Translations under genes and position numbers: made by a program | Shown: one piece after another, positions 21,458-33,776 of the stretch | Numbering within the stretch: the stretch's first letter is position 1 | Layout: every line of letters begins with the position of its first letter | The notes under the pieces: model-generated | Databases searched by the model: none | What the model saw: only the letters and a program-made list of their open reading frames with translations | Told to the model about the DNA's origin: nothing | NCBI GenBank assembly: GCA_903813345.2 | Contig: CAIIXF020000005.1 | Span: forward strand, 5,425,375 to 5,489,374 | DNA: 64,000 nucleotides | Source of the DNA: Owenia fusiformis | Lineage: Eukaryota; Annelida; Polychaeta; Sabellida; Oweniidae | Reading direction: 5' to 3'

Positions 21458-22306
21458 CACACTATGCAGACAGAGCCTGTGGGAAATATTGGGTGCGGCG
21501 CAAATGAGCGGAGGGTGCGGAGCTAACGGTCATTTTTGAATTTAAAATTGGGATATTTCTGAAACTAAGCCGTTTTGGGACTTCAAATATACCAAGATAT
21601 GTGTATTTGACACCAAATATCAATAAAATTGTGAAAATAGTAGTGCAATTCATTTTATAGCGACGCAGTATGCCTTAAACATTTCCCAGACCCATATATT
21701 TTGAGACTATCCTTTTAATACTGCATCCCCAGCATTCATAAAAAATGGTGTTCAAGATACACTACCCATGCAAATTATTTTTGCATCTTGGAAGCCAGGC
21801 AGTATCTGTGTGATTTTATCAAAATTCGGAAATGTTCTTCATATATGAGCCCCTCTAAATATTGGGTGCGGAGCTACGTTTATGGAGCTGCTCCGCACCC
21901 AATATTTGGAGGGGCTCATATCTGAAGAACATTTCCGAATTTTTATAAAATCACACAGATACTGCCTGGCTTCCAAGATGCAAAAATAATTTGTATAGAT
22001 AGTGCACCTTGAACACCATTTTTTATGAATGCTGGGGACTCAGCATTAAAAGGATAATTTCAAAATATATAGGTCTGGGAAAGGTTTAAGGCACACTGCG
22101 TCGCTATAGAATGAATTGCGCTACTATTTTCACAATTGTATTGATATTTGGTGTCAAATACACATATCTTGGTATATTTGAAGTCCCAAAACGGCTTAGT
22201 TTCAGAAATATCCCAAATTTAAATTCAAAAATAACCGTTAGCTCCGCACCCTCCGCTCATTTGCTCCGCACCCAATATTTCCCACAGGCTCTGTCTGCAT
22301 AGGGTG
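21458..22306. mobile_element. 849-bp foldback element, near-perfect palindrome
   Basis: The two halves are inverted copies over about 410 bp each, with a loop of about 15 nt near 21868-21885 between GGGTGCGGAGC and GCTCCGCACCC. The ends read CACACTATGCAGACAG and, inverted, CACCCTATGCAGACAG. They are flanked by ATAAC at 21453-21457 and 22307-22311. Each arm carries an outward-facing 63-codon frame of almost the same peptide. These are mirror images of one another and probably not genes. The transcript would form a long hairpin. Confidence 0.85.
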
Positions 22307-22311
22307 ATAAC

Positions 22312-23080
22312 ATAGTTTCAGCAATTCTAATAAACCCCGTGTCCATTGCTTGCTTGTATTAAAATCTGGCACCTTCATTCATTTTAATCAATTGTCCCTG
22401 TTCAGTTCTCTAATGTTTATTTTATTATTGACAATGTAATTTTCCTCATTAATGTAACTCTGATATTGCAGACATTATTGTTCGCATTCAATTCTACATC
22501 AAAACTCTAACAAAGATGATTTGATTTAATTGTCTGCATTCCATTCATTGATATCATGACGTTGCTGATGTAGCATTGATGTTCTTTGCGAATTTCACCA
22601 TTGATTTATTTCCTTGGTGATTTTAATTTGTGCCAATGATGGGACTCAATTGATCACTCTGTAACATCGGGGCATCTTTGTTTCTGTTGAGTCATTCTGA
22701 GTATCCTCGTTTTAAAGGACTTGCTTGAGATATATATATTTATATAATAAAATTTAAATAAAAACATAAGATGATTTCATTTTGTTGCAACTAGCTTCTC
22801 GTTCAAATCCTCAGGCAACTATATATATTCGTATATATGTATGGCAGATCTGTTTGATAATTTAACTATGAACTGCTGTTTTTTTTTCAGAATGAAATGT
22901 GATAATATAAAATACCCTTATTTGGAGTGCTTCGGCTTTTTTGAAAGCTTCCCTGTAAATCAAAGCAGGCTGGAATTTGAAATCTATGCTCCTCTGCATG
23001 GTGCGCTCTCTTGGTTTTAGTTGTCTCAGCACTTGTCATTTGAGCCTGTCCTATTTGACCTAGAGGTAAAATTCAGACTC
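22312..23080. other. no gene recognised
   Basis: AT-rich sequence with ordinary simple runs. No exon with splice context was found. Confidence 0.45.
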
Positions 23081-23084
23081 TTTA

Positions 23085-24780
23085 TTCAGTTACCCCTCAT
23101 ATAGAAATTTTTGATTTTTCTCCTTGCATTGAAATTTGCTAAAGATGCCTCCTGGAGTGTCATATCCTTTTATGGCAAAATACATTGAGTGCCCCCCCCC
23201 CCCCCCCCCCCCCTTGACCAAGATCCTATTTATTATGTATCCTAATTTTGATATTTTGGCACATCTCACTACACACTGCTAGTATTTTGTCAAGTGATGG
23301 TATTAATGTGACTTGGATTCTGTATTTTTAGAGACGTATTTACTTGATTCACCTAATAACCCGGCCCTTCCACTGAATACACTAGAGATAAATGTGGTTG
23401 AAGAATTTGGAGCAACAACTATCAGAACCTTGCTGTGTTATCATGTTTGTATGATGATCAGATAGCTTGCTGCAATCTAGGGTCAGTAAGGATCTTCACA
23501 GGGATTTCAAAACAAGCAATCAATCTCAGGTCAACCAAATGGTATCGGCTTGGCTTCCTATTTTTTTATACAGAATTCAATTTATTTATAATAATCAATA
23601 CAATAGAATACATATAAACAAATTGTTGTTGAGCTTACTACTGATCACCTCTTCTTTGCTAAGCCAGTGTATCATAGTTGCCTGGACCTTTGATGATGTT
23701 GTCAACAAACTTTAAAATATTTGGTTGGTATGGGTAATGTATACATGTATCTGAAAAAACATAATACCATGGGAATACCATTTATAGCACTATTAATGGC
23801 CTAGAATACACCCATGGAATTAAAGGATTCAGGGGGAACTGAGTTCACGAATCTTGTATTAATGACTGCTTGTTTGCCATCCTGCACATGTACATTTCTT
23901 TTTAGATAAATTGCCTTATCTGTAGAACCATCACTAATTATGCTATACTGTACAACTCTTTCCCAAAGTCTATACACAATGTGTCAGATTTTAGGTCAAG
24001 TAATATGCCAAGCCCAATGGCCAAGTCTGGCTCTATTTCTCATCCAATCCTGAACAGATACTTCTCATTTAGATCATCTAAAAAGAGAAGACAAATATCC
24101 AAAGTCTGCGATAAGGTGAGATTCACTAATATCAATTCTTTTCTCTTTGTCCAGAGACCATAAAATCAGAAAATGAACTATGATTTCAAGGTTATGATTG
24201 TCATCATGAGTAAATCGTACCTTGAATGATTACCTTGGTCAAGCATTTTAGTCGTCCCAGGTATACTTTTTTTCATGTGAAAACTTGGCCACTCTATGAA
24301 TCTTTATGAAGTATCATGGTCATCAACAGAAGATTTCTGGAAGTAACCGCATCCCTTAACAAATGGAGAAAAATGGAGAATCACTAGCAGTTTTCAGTTC
24401 ATAAAGCAGATCTAATGATCTGTACTGGGGACTGAATCTGGCACTACAAATTTTGCAAAACATCAGTTTTCATATACCAAGGCTAAGGCTCAAGTCTGAC
24501 TCTATTTCTCGTGCAATCCTGAACAGATACTTCTCATCTAGATCATCTGAAAAGAGAAGACAAATATCCAAAGTCTGCGATAAGGTGAGATTCACCAATA
24601 TCAATTCTTTTCTCTTTGTCCAGAGACCATAAAATCAGAAAATGGACTATGATTTCAAGGCAATAAGCGTTCATTGTGAGTAAATTGTACCTTGAATGAT
24701 TACCTTGGTCAAGCATTTTAGTGGACCCAGGTATTCTTTTTTCATGTGAAAACTCGGCTGCTTTATGAATCTGAAGTACC
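23085..24780. repeat. third copy of the duplicated block and its extension
   Basis: 23085-23715 matches the tandem pair at 17650-19080, with a longer C run near 23193-23213. 23716-24560 matches 19080-19905. 24290-24780 overlaps a further partial copy that is split by the mariner at 24779 and resumes at 26744. Confidence 0.8.
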
Positions 24781-26741
24781 AGGTCGATCAATAAGTTCTG
24801 AGAATTTCCCTCTAAAATCAAGAGTTTTGTGACTTTTTGAATGAAATTTTCACAGAATATGTAGAATGTATTCAGCAATTAGTGTACCAAGTTTTTCTTA
24901 CTTTCCTTTTATTGGACCAAAAATATGGTTACTATGGTAACTTGTGTTTTGGGTAGGCGGGGCAAATAATTTTAATGTCAGAAGTAAAGCGCATAAAATG
25001 TAAATAAATCATTTATAAATCAATTATAAATATAGTTCTGAGCTGCTTCCTGCATTAGGGTTGGTCATATAGTCCTAGTAAGATGTCAAGGGGGTTCAAT
25101 TAAGATGTTCAAAGTAATTTCCTCGGTTCTTAATACACCTCTCCTGGCGTTGAACCAACTGGCGGAACAAGTGCCTAAATCCATCTGGGAAACGTTTTTT
25201 CAGGGCATTTTGCACGGCATTGTGGAGGTCTGTAAAGTTCGCATATCTGAATCCTCTCAGCTCATCTTTCATCGGTCCAAACACACCAAAATCACAGATC
25301 GCAACATCTGGTGAATAGGGAGCATGGGGTAGTTGTTCCATCTGAAGGTCATTAGATACAGTGCTTTTGACAATCGAAGATGTGTGGGACGGGGCATTGT
25401 CGTGATGATTAAGTAATGACGACAGCTCTGTTTCAGGGCGTTTTCGTGCAATAGCCCGCTTAAGATGACGTTTCAATACCTGAAAAAAGAAGTGATTTTT
25501 AGGGCACCATTCCCTCACTAGATGTATTTAAACTACATGTACATTCAAGCTGAACTACCTAGACTAGAGTGAACATAAATTCTCTGGCAAGACATGATCC
25601 TGAAGGGCATCAATAGCCACACACTAACTTACCATAGCATAATAGTCTTTGTTTATGGTTTGTCCTTCAGCGACTGCATGCACCAGGAGTACCCCGTAGA
25701 TATCCAGGAAAATGATGAACATAACCTTGCCATCTCTACGATTGAGTTTAGCAATGGTCGTCATAGGGGTAGGGGAGTCCTTTGTTCTCCATCCACTTGT
25801 GGCCCTCTTGCCTTCTGGCTCATAATATGAAACATAAACTTCATCAGCAGTAATAATGCGCTCCAAGAAAGCCTCCCCCTCTGATTGGTATCGTCTGAGG
25901 AAGTCTTGTGCAACATCGACCCGGCGCTGCTTCTGGTCCATGGTTAGATCTTTTGGCACCCATTTAGAACACACAAGCTTCATATGGAGCTTCTCTTTCA
26001 GTATGTACTGTGTCCTTCCATAGCTGAAGTTTACTTTTTCACTTAACTCCCTGATTGTTATTCGCCTGTCTTCATCAAGGACAGTCTTGAGCTTCATTAT
26101 ATTTGTGGGCTTTGTAACAGATAGTGGCCTTCCTGACCTTGCTTCATCTTTTACACTGGTTCTCCCTCTTTGGAATTTGCCATACCATCTGTAAATAGTT
26201 TTAGTGGATATCCTGCCTGGAAAGGCTACCAACATCTCCTTGAGTGTTTCTTGTTTACTTTTGCCACCAAGCACGCAAAATCGTATGGCACTGCGCATCT
26301 GTATTGACATTTCCTCATTTTCTTCCAAATTTTTAGCATCTTTTGGAGCGGCCATTTTGGCAGGGTACATTGAGGTTGTGGAATTATGATGTAATAGTAA
26401 TATTATGTAATTTGTCCTGAATTATGATGTCATATTAAATTGTTACCATAGTGATGGTTATAAAAACAACAAAATCCTCATTGAAATCCAATGCTTTGGT
26501 TGAAACATAAGATTGTTGCTTGATGTTAAAAAAAATTATTTACGTTAAAAATACTTGCCCCGCCTACCCAAAACACGAGTTACCATGGTAACCATAATTT
26601 TGGCCCAATAGGTGGAAAGTGCATTTAACTTCTTACACTAATTGCTGAATTCATATTACATGTTCTGTGAAAATTTCAAATAAAAATTCACAAAACTCTT
26701 GATTTTAGAGGAAAATTCTCAGAACTTATTGATCGACCTGG
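24779..26741 (-). mobile_element. mariner transposon, 1963 bp, long inverted ends
   Basis: TA at 24777-24778 and 26742-26743 flanks inverted ends beginning CCAGGTCGATCAATAAG. Similarity between the ends extends imperfectly for about 200 bp, including 'tgttttgggtaggcggggca' and a palindrome close to GTTACCATGGTAAC. The transposase lies on the minus strand. Flanking sequence on both sides belongs to the duplicated block at 24290-24780, so the insertion post-dates that duplication. Confidence 0.93.
25096..26370 (-). CDS. mariner transposase with one intron
   Basis: Exon 1 (26370-25633, 246 codons) starts MYPAKMAAPKDAK and carries the paired HTH region ('ISTKTIYRWYGKFQRGR', 'TIRELSEKVNFSYGRTQYIL'), the 'KWVPKDLT' linker and the first catalytic Asp in 'IITADEVYVSYYEPEGK'. 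Donor ATG|GTAAGT and acceptor TTTTTTCAG|GTA define a 153-nt phase-0 intron (25480-25632). It joins 'NKDYYAM' to 'VLKRHLKRAIARKRPE'. Exon 2 (25479-25096) has the second Asp in 'HHDNAPSH' and the third in 'YSPDVAICDF', a D34D spacing typical of mariner. The total is about 373 residues with no stop, so it may be functional. 'ITADEVY' differs from the commoner GDE form. Confidence 0.9.
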
Positions 26742-27129
26742 TATAAGTATTGTGGTCATCAACAGGACATTTCTGGAAGTTACCGCATTCCTTAATGAAT
26801 GGAGAATCACTAGCAGTTTTCACTTCATAAAGCAGATCTAATGATCTGGACTGAGGACTGAATTTGGCACTACAAATTTTGCAGTACATCTGTTTTCATA
26901 TGCCAAGGCCAAGGGTCAAGTGTGGCTCTATTTCTCGTGCAATCTTGAACAGATACTTCTCATCTAGATCATCTGAAAAGAGAAGACAAATATCCAAAGT
27001 CTGCGATAAGGTGAGATTCACCATCATCAATTCTTTTCTCTTTGTCCAGAGACCATAAAATCAGAAAATGGACTATGATTTCAAGGCAATGAGCGTTCCT
27101 TATGAGTAAACTGTACCTTGAATGGTTAC

Positions 27130-28454
27130 CTACAAATTTTGCAATACCTCAGTTTTCCATCATACGGCAACCACATATATTCTTTTTTTCATGATATGTT
27201 ATGTTTTTTTTCTGAACTTTCCTAAATGGAAACTGTGGTGTACAAACTGCACCTTGGGATAATTATTATTATTATCGCAATGGCTGCTTTATTTCACGTA
27301 AAGATTTTATAAAGTACATACAAATTAAAAGACTCAAGTTTATTTGTAATTTGAACTTAAAGATGAACATTAACTAGATATTCTTAGTGAAGAAATGTTC
27401 ATTGTTCTCTATTCCAGTCAGGTATTTTTTGTTTAAACTTTTATTAAGGTTTTTCTCAGAAACCACAATACGGAATTCAGTGTAGTCTGGTGTCACTCCA
27501 AGTGGTATTAGAGCAATGCAGGTAAAGGGTTAGCTAATTATTTAGTTTTAAGAGTTTCTGCCTTCTAGAATTCACTATATTTTTGACTTATTTCATAGAT
27601 ATGTTAAATGACATAACATAAATTACATGTATAGTAAAGTACAAGAATTGCCTCTGGCTTGAGTTAGATGATTATCAGTAATTGTTCAATCATTGGGCAA
27701 GTTGGCAAGCAACTATGTTGTAACATCCATAATAAGACAAAGTCATTTATTTTGCATGAAAAATGGGTCATCATTTTTGGCTTGGTTGATAAGGCTTTTG
27801 CAGTTGCTGACTTGTGGAAGTATCATCCTGATAGTCTTAAAACTAAACTCCAAGTTGATGGACTCCTGCATGCATTGGTTAGTTGTAGGCTATGTACAAA
27901 ACTAAGAATAAAGTCTTCATATTTGCTAATATGCAGGCGCATAAAGGAGCGTGTTGATGTGACTTCAGGGTAAATTATGTTAATTTTACTCTATCCATGA
28001 TATTATGTGCTGTGTATACCAGCATTGTAGTGAAGTCATGTTGAGAAGCAATATCCAATTTATATAAGGGGTTTTTAACAAGAGGAATATAGTACAAGAA
28101 TGCTTTGTCTTCCTGCTAGATCCTTTTTCACAAATGGACAATTCTTTATTTTCCACTCTACTTTTTTAATTGTATCGGAACATAAAAATTGATGAATTTA
28201 TTGAAAATTACAGTTTTAGAATATAGATTTTTTTTTAATTTTATTATAGTGTCATGGGTTAAAATCCTGTTTAATTTGCACAATTAAAATCACCCCAGAC
28301 CCCCTATGGGCCTATAATACACCTTTATAAAAACGTATAAATCATGTTTTGTATAAATGTTCCCATAGTTTTTTTTAGCATACCGTTACAGGCTTTAGCA
28401 GTGAAGAATCAAATTCTGTCATTAGACATTTAGCACTTATTTCATTTAAATTCA
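27130..28454. other. no gene recognised
   Basis: A 101-codon plus-strand frame at 27668-27973 has no recognised motif and weak splice context. The remainder is AT-rich. Confidence 0.4.
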
Positions 28455-28665
28455 TAGTCAGTTATAATAACAAAATCATTTGCATTCAAGTCTTAACGAA
28501 TGTCTCCATAATAAGGACAGTTCAAAATTACATGTCTTTCATTTTAAATTGCATTATTACATAAAGGACATACCCTTTTATTAACTGACAGCCTTTCATA
28601 ACAACCAGTCTCTTTTCTGATTGGTGCTATTCCACATTCTATTGAACCAAATGACCTTTGAGAAA
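28455..28665 (-). mobile_element. LINE 3' zinc-knuckle fragment
   Basis: The minus strand reads 'APIRKETGCYERLSVNKRVC', then 'PLCNNAI', a TAA, then 'NERHVILNCPYYGDIR'. This is the C-x2-C…H-x4-C knuckle near the end of many LINE ORF2 proteins. A stop codon sits inside, so it is an old fragment. Confidence 0.65.
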
Positions 28666-28689
28666 TAGAAAGTGTTGATGTAATATATT

Positions 28690-29785
28690 GTAGTATAGCC
28701 GGAAGTGGAAACATTAGAGACTTAGCAATTTATGTTAAAGTAGTGTGTATTTGATATATTATGGTAAAAAGTAGTAGAAAAAATATGAGTGTCCTATGAC
28801 GTCTGTCAGGCATCTGGCTGCATGGCTCTGCCGTGAGTATCCCACAGGTCAGGCATAGAACATCTTGGCGCCGTGTGACATCCTAGACCTCATCCTATGA
28901 GATGTCAAGTGTGGTCAACATGACCATCAGCCGTCTCAAAGTGGTGCGTTGTGTTTATCATACTTAAGTGTAATGATAGTGTAAAGAAAGCAATGATGGA
29001 AATGTGGCGATCTACCTAAGTTGTATGCCACGCATAGCTGGATGTGTGAAATAATATAAAGGGGATATAAAAGGACAAGGAAAATGTGAACTAGTTTACT
29101 GGGAAGCTAGCTTTAAGGACTGAAACTTGTACTTCATTAGAACAGGGATATATTGATCCTGTAAAAACATTCACAGCAGTGGTACCAAATAGATTGCAAT
29201 AAATGTGAAGGTCCTACTGTATCTGCATAACATACTACATAAGGGCTGGGATAGGCTAGCCGGGCGATCACATGCAGTTAATATAAGGTAATAGAATGAA
29301 ATGAAGTAACTGGTGTGTTTCATTCAACCACTGTGTAATTTACACCAGATATAAATATATAAATATATAATTCTCAAAATGTGAAAAAATTCATTGAAGC
29401 ATCAACTCAATCAAAATGTCCTTCAGAACGATGCTATAATCGCACTTTGCCCAATTAATACAGTTACTAGACTGAAAGTGCTTTACACTCATGACTTCCG
29501 GTTTACACTTTGGTTTTTATTTGGTCATTTTCCATTGATTTGGTTTATGTTTCATTATTGCGATACTTAAATCATAGCAAAAGTCACTTGCATCATAAAA
29601 ACAATGTTTTGCTACAAAAGGAGGTTGCCTGGGTTTGCAGCGTTCCAAAATATTGAGCCTAGCGCCAGTACTGCAGTAAAATATTTAGCGGGATTCAAGA
29701 AAAAGGATAGGGGGGGGGGGGGTGACACAGTCAGAATCACACAACAGGCAGTAGTGTGCCCAACATAGAGTGTGATTCTTTTATT
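28690..29785. other. no gene recognised
   Basis: Mixed low-complexity sequence. A G homopolymer lies at about 29709-29720. No exon is supported. Confidence 0.45.
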
Positions 29786-30764
29786 ATCCCATCGAACGAA
29801 GTTCGGAGGGATATAGGGAACGCCTCCGTCCGTCCGTACGTACGTCCGTCCGTCCGTCCATCCGTACGTACGTCCGTCCGTCCGTCCGTACGTCCGTCCG
29901 TCCGTCCGTCCGGGCAATAACTCAAATACCGTTGGCCCGATTTTATTCATATTTTGTATACATATACCCTATGGGGGTAGAAGTTCTGCTCGAAAGCCGA
30001 TTTTCAAAATGGCCGCTCATTTCAAAATGGCGGCCATTTTAGTGCCGATTTTACAGTAATTTAGTTGCAATATGTAAAACTGTAATAGCAATATGTTTTA
30101 AATGTAAAATAAATTATATAGGACATAAATAAAGCTAGAAATGTAGATATTAAAAAATCACATGGCAGCCATCTTGAAAAATGGCGGCCTTTTCTCGTTA
30201 TTTTACGATTTTTGCTGTAACTTGAAAGGTAGTGGAGCGATTTTGTTCATATTTGGTATGTGAATACTATAAGCATGGCACACTGTCTAATGACACTTTT
30301 GGTAGAAGGTGGCCATTTTGAAAAATGGCCGCTATTTTAACTTATTTTACTAAAACTCGAAAAGTAGTGGAGCGATTTTGTTCATATTTGGTATGTGAAT
30401 ACGTATAAGCATGGCACACTGTCTAATGACACTTTTGGTAGAGGGCGGTCATTTTTCAAAATGGCCGCCATTTTAACGTATTTTACTATAACTCGAAAAG
30501 TAGTGGAGCGATTTTGTTCATATTCAGTATGTGAATACTGTAAGCATGGCACACTGTCTAATGACACTTTTGGTAGAAGGCGGCCATTTTGAAAAATGGC
30601 GGACATTTTGAAAAATGGCTGCCATTTTAACTTATTTTACTATAACTCGAAAAGTAGTGGAGCGATTTTGTTCATATTTGGTACGTGAATACGTATAAGC
30701 ATGGCACACTGTCTAATGACACTTTTGGTAGAAGGCGGCCATTTTGAAAAATGTTCGATGGGAT
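29786..30764. repeat. repeat element with 12-bp inverted ends and internal tandem arrays
   Basis: ATCCCATCGAAC at 29786 is exactly inverted at 30753-30764. Inside are a (CCGT)n/(ACGT) simple array at about 29824-29912 and four copies of a roughly 130-160 bp block. Each block has 'ggagcgattttgttcatat', 'agcatggcacactgtctaat' and 'ggccattttgaaaaatggc' (blocks near 30235, 30370, 30508 and 30660). The 'gccattttgaaaaatggc' part is itself a near-palindrome. It is probably a widespread dispersed repeat. The class is not determined. Confidence 0.7.
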
Positions 30765-32110
30765 TTGCTACGCTTTGGCGTTGCCGTTGTTCTGGTTACA
30801 ATAAAAGGACAATACCCTCCATTCTATGAGGTTAGCTTGACTACCTCCAGAGTTTGCATCCCGATAATACGCTCCGCCGTTTCATGCAATTTTATGTTCA
30901 CAATCTGTCTCCCCCAATTCACAAGATAAAACTAGCTATATACAATTATATGCATTGTTTATTTACATGTTCTATCCTTACCCCCAGTTAGCCTACATAA
31001 TTAAATAAGTTTACATTCTATTTCATATTCCCTGAAATATGAGAAAATATGAGCAGTTCACAAAAGCACCCTTACATTCAAATTCTCCCTCCCTTCTCCA
31101 AAAAGCTACAGGCCGCATGCACAAAAGTGGAAATCACTAAAAGTTACAGGGGAATGCGTGTGACGTCACTAGTGGAATCTCCCAAGAAAGGTTTTATAAA
31201 AGTTTACAAATGTGACCCATGTGAAGCCAATAGGAAAATATAAAATTGTACCTGCATATAAAATCAGCAAAACCAAATGTACAAGATTGAAGCCTAAGAA
31301 GTTACCACATTGCCAGCCTTATCCAGAGTCATGCCAAATATGTACAGCTAAGGCAAAGAAAAGATAATTGGCTTGATTGCCTTGAATTCACCTGGCTATT
31401 GAACTGTACAATAAAATTGACTGGCTTGCTTCCAAAGCATTTAAAGGCTAATGTTTTTAAACCATTAAAGGGTCATGTTATTAAAACATGGGTTACACAA
31501 ATATGTCAATAACAGGGGAATACTTAAATAATACTCAACATACAGTAAGATTATACGTGCATATAGATTCAAAAAGCTACAAAGTAGAGAAATATGCTAA
31601 AAATGGTGATTGAAGAGGTCGGAACGGAACATTTCAATAAATATTTGGGAAATGAAGTTGAGCTAAGGGTCAGTGAAACATATAATATGTTAAGATGTTT
31701 AGGTCTATCATTGACTGCTGTACCCTCAAATTCTACACTATCCCCCCTCTAAATAACAACTGAGTCGGGAAGTGCTAAAATACAGTTTCACTTGCTCAAA
31801 TCAACAAAATGTCTATGTATTCATAAAGTTCATCAATGTTCATATAGAAGTAGTTATTTATTGTGGGTTGTCACTGCTCCTGGTGGAGTTTCCTGAAAAC
31901 AGCGTCGAGTTGTTTTCCAATTGTTAGCTCCTTCTTTGAGGGGATTGGATCCACATCTTCCTTGAGGACCACATTCTGGTCAAAGGTACTGGTTCGCATG
32001 CTCCACGTCACTTCAGTGGGTCCCTCCCTCCATGTAATGGACTCAGTCCTACTCACTCCGGGAATGGTAGTAATGGCTTGCTCAACGGAGCGCATGTATG
32101 ATTAACTCTA
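30765..32110. other. no assigned gene; one weak exon candidate
   Basis: A minus-strand frame at 31871-32095 ('TIPGVSRTESITWREGPT', 'EDVDPIPSKKELTIGKQLD', 'AVFRKLHQEQ' before a stop) has coding-like composition and could be a terminal exon. I do not recognise it. A plus-strand frame at 31049-31243 is weaker. Confidence 0.3.
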
Positions 32111-32116
32111 TTTTCC

Positions 32117-32896
32117 TTAATATGTACATGAATTTATACTATTTCACTGCAGTTGTTCGAATAATCTGAGAATAATTGCTTTTGTTTAATGTTTTTTGTT
32201 CATTAATAAAAGTGGTACAGCCATAGTCACTTAAGTGGACAATTGTGTGGCTCATCTTGCTAGTATTAAGTCTATTTTCCTTAATATGTACATGCATTAA
32301 TGCGATTTCACTGCCGTAGAAATAGATTCAATAAACTGATAATTGCATTCGGGTTTAGTGTGCCATGTTCACTATTCAAAGTGGTACAGCTATAGTCACT
32401 CACATGGGCAATTGTGTTACTCATCTTGGTACAATTGACACTGTTTTCATTAATATGTACATGAATTAATGCGACTTCAATGCCGTAGAAATACTTCCAA
32501 TAAACTGATACTTGCTTTCGTATAATGTTCCTGGTTCACTATTTAAAGTGGTACAGCTATAGTCACTCACATGGGCAATTGTGTTGCTCATCTTGGTACG
32601 ATTGACACTGTTTTCATTAATATGTACATGAATTAATGGGACTTCACTGCCTTAGAAATACTTCCAATAAACTGATAATTGCTTTCGTATAATGTTCCTG
32701 GTTCACTATTCAAAGTGGAACATCTATAGTCACTCACATGGGCAATTGTGTTGCTCATCTTGGTACGATTGACACTGTTTTCATTAATATGTGCATGAAT
32801 TAATGCGACTTCACTGCCGTAGAAATACTTCCAATAAACTGATAATTGCTTTGGTATAATGTTCCTGGTTCACTAATGAAAGTGGTACATCTATAG
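32117..32896. repeat. 167-bp satellite, block 1 (about five copies)
   Basis: Units start with 'ttaatatgtacatg' at 32117, 32281, 32450, 32617 and 32784 (period 164-169). Each full unit contains, on the minus strand, codons for H-N-C-P-C-E followed by TGA. These match the last codons and 3' flank of the RING-like gene that ends at 32897. Confidence 0.9.
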
Positions 32897-33260
32897 TCAT
32901 TCACATGGGCAATTGTGTGACTCATTTTTGTATGCCACACGTGCATAGCATTTCCCGCAAGCTTTCGCGTCTTTTCCCCATTCTTGTAAACATATCTTGC
33001 ACGCCATTACATAATAATCATCTTTGTAGTACGCTCCTTATAGTCACTTATCAGTTTTTTGTTGCAGCCCAAACACACAAAGTGTCTTTCGCTGCATTGT
33101 AGACGCATCCCTTTCCAAGGGAGAAACTCTTCCTTGCAATCAAAACATGTGAATTTTGAAATTCCACTTTCCAGGCATTTTCAAATACTTAATTATGTAA
33201 CAGTGTAGTGTATCTCGCAGAAGTGACTTGCTCCCCAATGTATGTTTGGTTTTAGTTGGC
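32897..33260 (-). pseudogene. RING-like zinc gene, copy 1 (frameshifted)
   Basis: This segment is an 880-bp offset duplicate of 33777-34150. A single G is missing at about 33030 ('gtacgctcc' against 'gtacggctcc' in the other copy), which breaks the cysteine-rich frame. A short stretch near 33180 ('ctgcaaatttt' in copy 2) is also absent. The remaining codons match copy 2 closely, so the lesion is young. Confidence 0.75.
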
Positions 33261-33462
33261 ATTCATTAACATATTTTTCATAATATCCAGTCGAACATGT
33301 TGTCCAATCAAATTGCAGTTATCACATAAGTCCTAATTGTGCCACGTGTTTTCTCAGAGAAATCTAAAACATGTAAAATTGAACTTCTAAATCATTTTTT
33401 TTTTATATTTACCAATAAATGCAAACATTAAGTATAAAAAGAATACATGTGGTGGTCATTGT

Positions 33463-33776
33463 GTTGCTCATCTTGGTACAATTGACACTGTTTTCATTAA
33501 TATGTACATGAATTAATGGGACTTCACTGCCTTAGAAATACTTCCAATGAACTGATAATTACTTTCGTATAATGTTCCTGGTTCACTATTCAAAGTGGTA
33601 CAGCTATAGTCACTCACATGGGCAATTGTGTTGCTCATCTTGGTACGATTGACACTGTTTTCATTAATATGTACATGAATTAATGCGACTTCACTGGTGT
33701 AGAAATACTTCCAATAAACTGATAATTGCTTTGGTATAATGTTCCTGGTTCACTAATGAAAGTGGTACATCTATAG
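33463..33776. repeat. 167-bp satellite, block 2 (about two copies)
   Basis: 'ttaatatgtacatg' starts at 33497 and 33664. The units match block 1 and run directly into the stop codon of copy 2 of the RING-like gene. Block plus gene were duplicated together. Confidence 0.85.

Noticed and set aside
21462-22302. Two 63-codon ORFs, one per foldback arm
   Set aside because: They are mirror copies forced by the palindrome, with no known motif.
29612-29950. ORF rich in T-D-G-R
   Set aside because: It is the translation of a CCGT/ACGT simple repeat.
31049-31243. 64-codon plus-strand ORF
   Set aside because: It has no motif, no splice support and no repeat partner.
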